Shown: piece by piece, positions 1 to 9,700 of the stretch | Position numbering within the stretch: position 1 is the stretch's first letter | Layout: every line of letters begins with the position of its first letter | DNA from: Dokdonella_A sp046347015 | GTDB lineage: Bacteria; Pseudomonadota; Gammaproteobacteria; Xanthomonadales; Rhodanobacteraceae | Assembly (NCBI GenBank): GCA_046347015.1 | Contig: JAXMHA010000008.1 | Coordinates: forward strand, 1-64,000 | Reading direction: 5' to 3' | Length of the DNA stretch: 64,000 bases | Made by a program: the position numbers and the translations under genes | Notes under the pieces: model-generated | What the model was told of the DNA's origin: nothing | Seen by the model: the letters and a program-made list of their open reading frames with translations, nothing else | Databases searched by the model: none

Positions 1-362
1 TCGAGCACCGCGTGCACTTCGGCGACCACGTCGACGCCGTCGACGACCAGCGGCGTGCCACCCGGCATCCGCAACGCGACGTGCAAGGCCGGCCGGTTCT
101 CGCTGCGGTTGATGTGTTCACCGCGGAACATCGCGCCGATGCGCGCCTCGAGCCCCCGCTCGCGCGCGAGGCCGAGCAGCAGGCCGATCCCTTCGGCATC
201 GATGCGCTGCTTCGAATAGTCCATGTAGAGGCCGGCCCCCTCGGCGACGAGGCGCGTGCCACGGCCGGGATCGGCGGCGAACAGCCCGGCGATGGTCGTC
301 GAGCGGTGGCGCTCGGCGTAAGCGGAAAGCGCCTGCCACGCAGCGCCGGCGGCGACGCTCAT
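1..362 (-). CDS. pgi: Glucose-6-phosphate isomerase, N-terminal part (cut by window edge)
   Basis: Interconverts glucose-6-phosphate and fructose-6-phosphate in the cytoplasm. About 120 N-terminal residues are visible, running off the left edge. They contain the family-typical stretches LYMDYSKQRID (about residues 46-56) and MFRGEHINRSENRP (about 78-91), which are strong PGI signatures. The ATG at 360-362 overlaps the tal stop codon in an ATGA arrangement, so pgi is the last visible gene of a zwf-HAD-tal-pgi operon and probably translationally coupled to tal. No frameshift is seen in the visible part. The C-terminal half and the catalytic Glu/His region lie outside the window. Confidence 0.93.
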   Translation of the reverse strand, partial: MSVAAGAAWQALSAYAERHRSTTIAGLFAADPGRGTRLVAEGAGLYMDYSKQRIDAEGIGLLLGLARERGLEARIGAMFRGEHINRSENRPALHVALRMPGGTPLVVDGVDVVAEVHAVL

Positions 363-1456
363 CGCGCCGCTCCGGCGGCACGCGCGCCACCCCGGTGGTG
401 CCGCTGCGCGTCGATGTCGTCCAGCAGCGCATGCCAGGAGGCATCGAACGCCTTGGTGCCCTCGCGCTGCAGGCGTTCCGCAAGCGCGTCGATGTCGACG
501 CCGGCCTTGCGGAAATGCTCGAGTTCCGACGTCGCGGCCACGCCGTCGCGCGGGATCGGTGCGACGACGTTGCCATGGTCGGCGAACGCATGGATCGTCT
601 TCTCCGGCAGCGTGTTGATCGTGCCGGGCGCCTGCAGCGCCTCGACGTACAGCGTGTCGGATGCCTTCGGATCCTTGGTGCCGGTGCTGGCCCACAACAC
701 CCGCTGCGGTGCGATGCCGGCGTCGGCCAGGCGCTGCCAGCGCGGCGAATCGCACAGGTCCAGGTAGTCCTTGTACGCGCGCCGCGCGACCGCGATGCCG
801 AGCCGGTCATGCATGTCCGCCGGCACCTGGTCGGCCACCGCGACGTCCCAGCGGCTGACGAACAACGACAGCACCGAGCGCACGTGCGGGTCGCGCCCGG
901 CCGCGATGCGGCGCTCGATCCCGCGCATCCACGCTTCGGCGGCGGCGAGCAGCTGCCTTGACGAGAACAGCAGCGTCACGTTGATCGGCACGCCGGCATA
1001 CGTCGCGCCTTCGATCGCCTCGCAACCGGCGCGCGTACCCGGGATCTTGATGAAGAGGTTGTCGCGCCCGCCGCGCTTGTGCAACTCGACGGCCGCGTCG
1101 ACCGTCGCCTTCGCATTGTCGGCGAGGAGCGGCGACACTTCGAGCGACACCCAGCCGTCGGCGCCGCGGCTCAGCCGGTGGGCTGGCGCGAACAGGTCGG
1201 CCGCGCGCTTAAGGTCGTCGAGCGCGAGTTCGAAGAACAGCGCCTCCGCGCCCTTCGCGTGGCTCTTGTCGATGGCGGCAACGTAGGCGTCGGAGCCGGC
1301 GATCGCCTTCTGGAAGATCGACGGGTTCGACGTCAGGCCGGTGATGCTGAAGTCGTCGATGTAGCGCTGCAGTCCGCCGCTGTCGAGCAGCGTGCGCGTG
1401 ATGTTGTCGAGCCACAGGCTCTGGCCGTGTTCATGCAGCTTCCGGGTCGAATTCAT
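359..1456 (-). CDS. tal: Transaldolase
   Basis: Transfers a dihydroxyacetone unit between sedoheptulose-7-phosphate and glyceraldehyde-3-phosphate in the non-oxidative pentose phosphate pathway. The 365-residue product shows the N-terminal family motif GLTSNPSIF (about 40-48) and the Schiff-base lysine in LFIKIPG (K137). The length fits the longer bacterial transaldolases (about 360-370 residues). I chose the ATG at 1454-1456 because GGAGG lies just upstream (GGAGGGCGCC before ATG) and homology starts here; an in-frame extension upstream is only low-complexity sequence. It overlaps the upstream HAD gene by 26 nt and the downstream pgi by 4 nt. The linkage to zwf and pgi indicates one sugar-phosphate operon. 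Confidence 0.95.
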   Translation of the reverse strand: MNSTRKLHEHGQSLWLDNITRTLLDSGGLQRYIDDFSITGLTSNPSIFQKAIAGSDAYVAAIDKSHAKGAEALFFELALDDLKRAADLFAPAHRLSRGADGWVSLEVSPLLADNAKATVDAAVELHKRGGRDNLFIKIPGTRAGCEAIEGATYAGVPINVTLLFSSRQLLAAAEAWMRGIERRIAAGRDPHVRSVLSLFVSRWDVAVADQVPADMHDRLGIAVARRAYKDYLDLCDSPRWQRLADAGIAPQRVLWASTGTKDPKASDTLYVEALQAPGTINTLPEKTIHAFADHGNVVAPIPRDGVAATSELEHFRKAGVDIDALAERLQREGTKAFDASWHALLDDIDAQRHHRGGARAAGAAR

Positions 1457-2150
1457 GGCGCCCTCCTTGTGGCGGAATGGAAAATGGTGCGGCCAGCCGC
1501 GCGGCGAGCGCGGCGAACTGGCCGATGTGCTGGATGGCATGGTCCGGCGCGGGCCGCGCGTCGCCGGCGTCCGCCGCATAGGCATAGTGCCCCTGGCGCA
1601 CGAGCACCGTGGTCAGCGCATCGCCCCACGCGCCCTTCATCGCCGCGAGCAACTTCGGCTTGTCGTCGACCATGATGTGGTGCGCGGCCGGACAGCGGCG
1701 CGAAATGTCGGCGCGCTCGTCCTGCTTGTGCCGGTAGACCAGCACGTCGTCGACCGCGGCCCAGAGTCCGGCGCGGCGGATCTTGCGCGGCTGCATCACC
1801 GCATCGCCATCGGACACGATCGCGGTCTTGCCGAGGCGCCGTGCCGTGGCGAGTGCCTCGCGCGCACCGGGATAGACGCGTTCGGCGAACGGGTAATCGA
1901 GCATCCAGTCGCCGACGCCGAGCCAGCGCGGGTCGTACGCGCTGTCGGCCCACACCCGCTGCACGGTGGCGATGAAATCGGCACCGCCGCGCTCGGCGCG
2001 TTGCGCCTCGAATGCGGCGTGCCACGCCTGGCCGGCGCCGGCGCCGAATACCGCATCGAGATGCGCGCCGAGATCCGCCTCGACGCGGTCGTGGTCGAGC
2101 AGCGTGTCGTCGACGTCGAACAGGAACGCGATGGCGGCGCGCGGGGTCAT
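1431..2150 (-). CDS. HAD-family hydrolase inside the zwf-tal-pgi operon
   Basis: This is a 239-residue haloacid-dehalogenase-like phosphohydrolase. Visible motifs are motif I DVDDT (residues 12-16, nucleophile D12), a VSDGD motif II region, a lysine in QPRKIRRAG (motif III) and MVDDKP (motif IV). A cap is inserted between motifs I and II. The ATG at 2148-2150 overlaps the zwf stop as ATGA, and the 3' end runs 26 nt into tal, so the gene is clearly part of this operon. The substrate cannot be read from sequence. Its position between zwf and tal suggests a sugar phosphate or a toxic side product of the pathway; that is inference. There is no separate 6-phosphogluconolactonase gene here, but HAD proteins are not known lactonases. 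Confidence 0.85.
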   Translation of the reverse strand: MTPRAAIAFLFDVDDTLLDHDRVEADLGAHLDAVFGAGAGQAWHAAFEAQRAERGGADFIATVQRVWADSAYDPRWLGVGDWMLDYPFAERVYPGAREALATARRLGKTAIVSDGDAVMQPRKIRRAGLWAAVDDVLVYRHKQDERADISRRCPAAHHIMVDDKPKLLAAMKGAWGDALTTVLVRQGHYAYAADAGDARPAPDHAIQHIGQFAALAARLAAPFSIPPQGGRHEFDPEAA

Positions 2151-3529
2151 GCCGGCCCCGCCAGCTTCGGATTGTGCCAGTGCATCCCCGCGGCCAGCAG
2201 CCGGTCGGCCGCGCCGGGCCCCCAACTGCCTTGCGCGTACGGAATCACGGGCGACGCCGCATGCAATGCCGGATCGACGATGCGCCACGCCTCCTCCACG
2301 CAATCGTCGCGCGTGAACAGCGTCGAATCGCCGCGGATCGCGTCGCCGAGCAGGCGTTCGTACGGCGACATGTCGTCGCTGGTGTCCTCGTGCGCGATCA
2401 ATTCGACGTCTTCGCCGACCATCGCCTCGCCGGCCTTCTTGGCCCGCGTGCCGAGCGCGATCTGCACCTGCGGACTGACCCGGAACCGGACCGTGTCGGG
2501 ATGCGCCCCGGGTTCGCCGAACACCGATTGCGGCGGTGTCTTCAGCGTCACCATGACTTCGGTGCACGTGACCGGCAGCCGCTTGCCGACGCGGACGTAG
2601 AACGGCACGCCGGCCCAGCGCCAAGTGTCGATGTCGAAGCGCAGCGCGGCGAACGTCTCGACATCGGAGTCCGGCGCGACGCCATCGACCTTGCGGTAGC
2701 CCTCGAACTGCCCGCGCACGATCGCGGCCGGGTCCAGCGTCGCGATCGCGCGGAACAACCTGAGCTTCTCGCTGCGCTGCGCCTCCGGATCCTGGCTGAC
2801 CGGCGGATCCATCGCCAGCAGCGTCAGCACCTGCAGCATGTGGTTCTGCACGACATCGCGGATCGCGCCGACCTCCTCGTAGAACTTTCCGCGCCCCTTG
2901 ACGCCGAACGACTCGGCCATCGTGATCTGCACGTTGTCGATGTAGTTGCGGTTCCAGATCGGCTCGAGGAACGAGTTCGCGAAGCGGAAGTACAGCAGGT
3001 TCTGTACCGGTTCCTTGCCGAGATAATGGTCGATGCGGAAGATCGAGCTCTCCGGCATGACCGCGTGCAGCGTTGCGTCGAGCTGCCGGGCGGACTCGAG
3101 GTCGCGTCCGAACGGCTTCTCGACGATGACGCGCCCGCCTTCGAGGCAACGCGACTTCGCGAGCGCGCCGGCGACGGTGCCGAACAGGCTCGGCGGAATC
3201 GCGAGGTAATGCAGCGGCCGCTGCGCGCCGTCGAGCGCCTTGCGCAGCTTGTCGAATGTCCCCGGGTCGGCGTAGTCGCCATCGACGTAGGCAAGCCGCG
3301 CCGCGAGCTTGTCGAAAGCCGCCTCGTCGATGCCGCCGTGCGCCGTGACGCTGGCGCGCGCACGCGCACGCAACTGGTCGACCGTCCACCCGGACTTCGC
3401 GACGCCGATCACCGGCATGTCCAGCCGGCCGTCGCGCGTCAGGGCCTGCAACGCCGGGAAAACCTGCTTGTAGGCCAGATCCCCGGTGGCACCGAAGAAC
3501 ACGAAGGCGTCGGTTGCGGGTGAGGCCAT
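2147..3529 (-). CDS. zwf: Glucose-6-phosphate 1-dehydrogenase
   Basis: Oxidises glucose-6-phosphate to 6-phosphogluconolactone with NAD(P)+, the entry to the oxidative pentose phosphate and Entner-Doudoroff routes. The 460-residue product carries GATGDLA (13-19, dinucleotide-binding loop), EKPFG (137-141) and the substrate-binding signature RIDHYLGKEPVQN (165-177). It is somewhat shorter than the 490-residue E. coli enzyme but spans the family. The ATG start is preceded by GGAG at a good distance. It is the first gene of the zwf-HAD-tal-pgi operon and is transcribed divergently from the glucan synthase, so its promoter must lie in 3530-3782. Confidence 0.96.
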   Translation of the reverse strand: MASPATDAFVFFGATGDLAYKQVFPALQALTRDGRLDMPVIGVAKSGWTVDQLRARARASVTAHGGIDEAAFDKLAARLAYVDGDYADPGTFDKLRKALDGAQRPLHYLAIPPSLFGTVAGALAKSRCLEGGRVIVEKPFGRDLESARQLDATLHAVMPESSIFRIDHYLGKEPVQNLLYFRFANSFLEPIWNRNYIDNVQITMAESFGVKGRGKFYEEVGAIRDVVQNHMLQVLTLLAMDPPVSQDPEAQRSEKLRLFRAIATLDPAAIVRGQFEGYRKVDGVAPDSDVETFAALRFDIDTWRWAGVPFYVRVGKRLPVTCTEVMVTLKTPPQSVFGEPGAHPDTVRFRVSPQVQIALGTRAKKAGEAMVGEDVELIAHEDTSDDMSPYERLLGDAIRGDSTLFTRDDCVEEAWRIVDPALHAASPVIPYAQGSWGPGAADRLLAAGMHWHNPKLAGPA

Positions 3530-3671
3530 GCCGAAAACTCCTTGTGGCCGCGACAGTCCGGGCGAACAGGCCGGAGCGTCGTCGAACGACAGCGTGCGGG
3601 GTGCGCGGGGGATGCAGCAGACCGGCGGTCCCCGTGGATGATGCCACCGAGGGGCCGCGATCGCCTGCCGT

Positions 3672-3700
3672 TTGACCGCACACGCGCGGTTTCGTTCACT
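3672..3700 (+). promoter_or_regulatory. Possible promoter of the cyclic glucan synthase gene
   Basis: TTGACC at 3672-3677 is a good -35 hexamer; 17 nt later TTCACT (3695-3700) is a poor -10. A start near 3707 would leave a leader of about 75 nt before the GTG start. This lies in the 253-bp divergent gap between zwf and the glucan synthase, where no other clear sigma-70 pair was seen. Weak evidence. Confidence 0.25.
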
Positions 3701-3782
3701 CCCCGGTCATGGCGCGGCGGATGGTATGGTGCAGCGACGCCATCGATCGCGCCTCGGCCGCGATCCCGCAAACAAGGACAAC

Positions 3783-6700
3783 GTGTTCGCCTGGCTGCAC
3801 ATCCTCGGTTCCCGGCTGGTACGGTCGCGGCCACCCGATGCCGCGCTCCGGCCCGTGCCGGCCCCGCCGGAACGGCAGTCCCTGCTCAGCGACCAGCAGC
3901 TTCGCGAGCACGCACGCGAACTCGCCGCGACGCACCGCCGCGTCGCTTCCGGTTCGACCGACGAACTCGAGCGGCACCTCAACCGCGACGCCGGCACGCT
4001 CGCGCGGGCCTATCGCGCCGCGCGCGCGGCCGCGACCGAGCGCACGCCGGAGCCCGCCGCCGAATGGCTGATCGACAACTACTACGTCATCGAGGAACAG
4101 ATCAAGGAAATCCGCGCCGGCCTCCCGCGATCGTACCGCCGCGAGTTGCCTGCGATCGCGGGAACGGACCGGCACCCCCTGCCGCGCGTGCTCGCGCTGA
4201 TGCGCGAACTCGCGACCAGTGCCGACGGGCGCGTGCACGAGCGCCTCGTCAGCGGTTTCATCGACGCCTACCAGGACGTCGAGCCACTGACGCTCGGCGA
4301 ACTGTGGGCGATGCCGTTGATGCTGCGCGTCGCGTTGATCGAGCGACTCGCGCCGCTCGGCGACGCGATCGTCACCCGGCTCGACGATCGCCTGCGCGCC
4401 GCGGAATGGGCGGACCACCTCGGCGAAGTCGCGCGCCACCGGCCGGCCGACATCGTCCTCGCGATCGCCGACATGGCGCGCACGCGCGCGACGCTGTCGC
4501 CGGCGTTCGCGACCGAACTGCACCGGCGCCTGCAGACGGGCAATCCGGCCTTGTCGCTGGCGCTGGCGTGGCTCGAACAGCGGCTCGGACTCGCGCGGCA
4601 GACGCTCGCCTCGGTGCTCGACGAGGAGACCCGCGCGCAAGCCATCGCCCAGGTGTCGATGGGCAACTGCATCAGCGGCCTCAGGACGATCGCGCGGACC
4701 GACTGGTCCAACACGGTCGAATTGCTCAGCCGCGTGGAACGGTCGCTGCACGGCGACCCCGCCGGCGTCTACGCGGCAATGGACTTCGCGACGCGCGACC
4801 GCTACCGGCACGTCGTCGAGGAAATGGCGCGTGGCAGCGGCAGCGCCGAGTGGGACATCGCCGATCGCGCCGTCGCCCGGGCGGCGTCCGCGGAAGGCAG
4901 CGCGGGCGATTCGCCGCGCGACCACGTCGGCTACTGGCTGCTCGGCGCCGGGCGCCAGGCGTTCGAACGCGAACTCGGCGTGCACGCGCCCGCCATCGAG
5001 CGCATCCGCCGCGGACTGCGCGCGCATCCGCTCGCCGGTTACGCCACGCCGATCGCGCTGCTGACCGGCGCGATCGTCGTGGCAGGCGTGCCCGGCATCG
5101 TCCATGCGGGGCGCGTGCACGGCGCCCTGGTGCTGGCGGCGCTCGTCGTCGCCGCGAGCCACCTCGCCGTCGCGCTCGTCAACTGGCTGGTGACGCTGGT
5201 GATGCCGCCGCAGCCGCTGTGCCGGCTCGCCCTCGACCACGGCATCCCGGATGACCTGCGCACGCTGGTGGTCGTGCCCTGCATGCTCGACGACGCGGCG
5301 GGAATCCGCGAGCTGGTCGCGGCGCTCGAGATCCGCTACCTCGCCAACCGCGATGCGAACCTGAAGTTCGCCCTCCTCGCCGACTTCCGCGACGCGCCGG
5401 ATCGCGAGATGCCCGGCGACGCGGCGCTGCTGGCCGCCGTCCGCGAGGGCATCGAGGCGCTGAACCGCGCCCACGAGCCCGACGGCACGCCGCGCTTCGG
5501 CCTGTTCCTGCGCGACCGCTTCTGGAACGCGCGCGAAGGCGCGTGGATGGGGCGCGAGCGCAAGCGCGGCAAGCTCGCCGACCTGAACCGCGTGCTGCGC
5601 GGCCGGGCGCCGCGCGGCTTCCACATCCTCGTCGGCGATCCCGCGTGGCTGCGCACCGTCAAATACGTCCTCACGCTCGATGCCGACACCGAACTGCCGC
5701 CGCAAGCCGCGCTCAAGCTCGTGGCGACGCTCGCGCACCCGCTGAACCGCCCGCACATCGACCCGCGACTGCGCCGCGTGACCAGCGGCTACGGCGTGCT
5801 GCAGCCGCGCGTGTCGGTCGGCGCGACGCACGAGGGCGCGAGCCTCCTCGCGCGCCTGTTCAGCGACGAAATCGGGCTCGATCCGTACACGCGGATGGTG
5901 TCGAACGTGTACCAGGACCTGTTCGGCGAAGCGTCGTTCGTCGGCAAGGGCATCTACGACGTCGATGCGTTCCGCCGCACCACCGGCGCGCGCTTCCCCG
6001 ACAACCTGATCCTGTCGCACGACCTGCTCGAAGGCAGCTACGCACGCTGCGGGCTCGTCAGCGACATCGAACTGTTCGAACACCATCCGGACCGCTACAG
6101 CTCGGACCTGCGCCGGCGCCACCGCTGGATCCGCGGCGACTGGCAGGTCCTCGCGTGGTTGCTGCCGCGCGTTCCCGCGCCGCGCCGCCAATGGGTCCGC
6201 AACACGCTGTCGCCCTACCAGCGCTGGAAGCTGCTCGACAACCTGCGCCGCAGCCTCGTGCCGGCGGCGCTGCTGGTGCTGCTGCTGGACGGATGGCTGC
6301 TCAGCCAGCGGCCGGTCTACTGGACCCTGCTCGTGCTCGGCGTGATCTTCGCCTCGCCGCTGCTGATCTCGTTCCAGCACTTCCTCGCGCGCCACCCGCG
6401 CCTCGCCTGGGGCGTGCACTTCCAGCTCAACGCCGAGGCGCTGCTGCGCCGCCTGCAACAGGCCGGCCTGATGCTGGTGTTCCTCGCGTTCGAGGCCTGC
6501 CACCACCTCGACGCGATCGGCCGCAGCCTGTGGCGGATGCTGGTGAGCCACCGGCACCTGCTCGAGTGGACGCCGGCAGTCGAGGCCGCGCGATTGGCCG
6601 CGACGACGCCCGCGGCGTACTTCCGCGTCATGTGGACCGCGCCGGTGATCGGGATCGCCGCGGTGGCCTTCGCGCTGCGGCACGGCGTCGCCGCGGCGGC

Positions 6701-9700
6701 CGTCGCGCTGCCGGTGTCGTTGTTGTGGATCGCTTCGCCGTTGATCGCGTGGGCGCTCGGCCGGCCGCGCCGGCGCGCCAGCGACACCGAGCTCGACGCG
6801 ACGCAGCGCACGTTCCTGCGCGCCGTCGCGCGCCGCACGTGGAACTACTTCGACACCTTCGTCACCGCGGCCGACCACGGGCTGCCGCCCGACAACCACC
6901 AGGAATACCCGAGCGAACAAACCGCGCACCGCACGTCGCCGACCAACATCGGGATGTACCTCCTCGGCGCGCTCACCGCGCGCGATTTCGGTTACCTCCC
7001 GACCGAAGCGCTGCTCGAACGCATCGACACGACGCTGGCCGCGCTCGAGCGGATGCCGCGCCATCGCGGCCACTTCCTCAACTGGTACGGCACGACGACG
7101 CTCGAGCCGTTGCCGCCCCGCTACGTGTCGACCGTCGACAGCGGCAACCTGATCGCGTGCCTGCTGGTGCTGGCGCGCGGGCTCGATGCGGTCGACGGCG
7201 AGCGCCTGCTGCCACCCGGCGTGTGGGGAGGGCTCGCCGATACCTGGCGCGTCTTCCGCGACGTGCTCGCGGACCGTGGCGGCGGGCCGCCCGACGTCGG
7301 AGAAGCCGCGGCGATGCGGGCGATCGACGCCGCGCTGGCCGAAGCGCCGCTGCCCGTCGCCGCGCTCCGCGACCACGCGCAGGCGCTCGCGGCCCTGGCC
7401 GCGGCGATCGCGGTGCTGGCCGGACGCACCGACGGGCGGCTCGACGACGCGCCGGCCCGCTGGCTCGAACGGTTCCGCCGCGAAGTCGACGCCTGGCGGT
7501 CATCGCTCGACGCCCGCGCCCCGTGGCTCGACGCGACCCCGCCGGCATCGGAAGCGGACGCCGCGCTCGCCACGCGCCTCGGCAACAACCCGTCATTGCG
7601 GCGCACGTCGGCGCTGCTGGCGAACCTCGCGCCGCCGGATACCGGCGACGACGCCGGGATCGCCTGGCGATCGCACGCCGCCGGGACCACCGCCCACCTC
7701 GCCGCCTTGCGCGAACACGCGGCGTCGCTGGCCGCGCGTTGCCGCGCCCTTGCCGACGCCGATTTCGACTTCCTGTGGGTGCCGGAGCAGCGGTTGCTGA
7801 CGATCGGCTACCACGTCGACCAGCACGTGCGCGACGCCGGCATGTACGACCTCCTCGCGTCGGAAGCGCGGCTGACCAGCTTCGTCGCGATCGCGCAGGG
7901 CCGCCTGCCGCGCGAACACTGGTTCGCGCTCGGCCGCCTGCTGACGCTCGCGGCGGGCCGTCCGGCGCTGGTGTCGTGGAGCGGCTCGATGTTCGAGTAC
8001 CTGATGCCGCTGGTCGTCATGCCGGGGTTCGAGAACACGCTGCTGACGCGCTCGTGCCGGGCCGTCATCGCGCGCCAGATCGCGTACGCGCGCGAGCACG
8101 GCATCCCGTGGGGCATTTCCGAATCGGCGTACAACGTCACCGACTCGCATTTCACCTATCAGTACCGCGCGTTCGGCGTGCCGGGGCTCGGCCTGAAGCG
8201 TGGCCTCGCCGAGGACCTCGTCGTCGCTCCCTACGCCACGGCGCTCGCGGTGCCGCTGCGCAGCGATGCCGCGTGCCGCAACCTCGAGGAACTGGCGCGC
8301 CTCGGCGCGCTCGGCGAATACGGCTTCATCGAAGCGCTCGACTTCACGCCGGCGCGCGTTCCGGAAGGCGCGCGGTTCGCGCCGGTGCGCGCGTGGATGG
8401 CGCACCACCAGGGCATGTCGCTGACCGCGCTGTCGACGGCGCTCAACGGGCGTCCGCTGCAGCGGCGTTTCCTGCGCGAGCCGATGTTCCGCGCGAACCA
8501 GTTGCTGCTGCGCGAGAAGGTTCCGGCCGCGCTGACGGTGGACACCGGCACGCTCCGCGCCGAGGAACTGCTCGCGCCACCGCGGCCGACGGCGACGGTG
8601 GACCGCACGATCACGGCGATCGACACGCCGCTGCCGGAAGTGCAACTGCTGTCGAACGGCCGCTACCACGTGCTGGTCACGCACACCGGCGGCGGCGCGA
8701 GCCGCTGGGGCGACATCGCGCTGAACCCGTGGCACGCGGACGCCACCCGCGATGGCGACGGCATCGCGTGTTACGTGCAGGACCTCGACGGCGGCCGGAT
8801 GTGGTCGAACACGTTCCAGCCGGTGCGCGCGCCGGGCCGCGACGCGGTGACGACGTTCGTGCAGGGCATCGCCGAGTTCCAGCGCCACGACCACGGCATC
8901 GACACCCGCACGCGCATCGCGGTTTCGCCCGAGGACGACATCGAGCTGCGCCGGATCACGTTGACCAACCGCACCGGTTCGCGCCGCCGGCTGGCACTGA
9001 CGACCTTCACCGAACTGGTGCTGACGCGCCGCGCGGACGCCGACGCGCACCCGGGCTTCAACAAGCTCTTCATCGAAACCGAGTACGTGCCGGGGCCGCA
9101 GGCGCTCCTCGCCCGGCGGCGCGCCCGCGCGCCGGACGAACACCCGCCGACGTTCCTGCACGTCATCGGCATGCGCGGCGCCACGGTCGGTGACGCGAGC
9201 TTCGAGACGCGGCGCGACGTGTTCCTCGGCCGTTCCGGATCGCGCCGCGCGCCGGCCGCGCTCGTGCCGGGTGCCGCGCTCGCCGGCGGCATCGGCGCGG
9301 TGCTCGATCCGGCGTTCGCGCTGCGCCGTGAAGTGACGCTGGAACCCGGTGCATCGGCGACGTTCGACGTCGTGTTCGGCGCGGCCGCGGACCGGGCGGG
9401 CGCGATCGCGCTGGCCGAGCGTTACGCCGACCGCCACCTCGGCGCGCGGGTGTTCGACCTCGCATGGACCCGCGCGCAGGTGATCCGCTACCAATCGAAC
9501 CTGTCGGCGAAGGACATCCGCGTGCTGGCGCAACTCGCCGCGCCACTGGCCTATCCCGATCCGTCGCTGCACCCGCCCGGGTCACCGGTGCCGGAAGCCG
9601 GCCAGTCGGGACTGTGGAAGTTCGGGATTTCCGGCGACCTGCCGATCGTGCTGGTGCGGATCGGCAGCCTTGCCGAGATCGCGCTCGCGGGGCAGGCGTT

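Noticed and set aside
3696..7376. A 1226-codon open frame antisense to the glucan synthase
   Set aside because: Composition is Arg/Ala/Gln-rich with no family motifs; it mirrors the real gene on the plus strand, as expected at this GC content.
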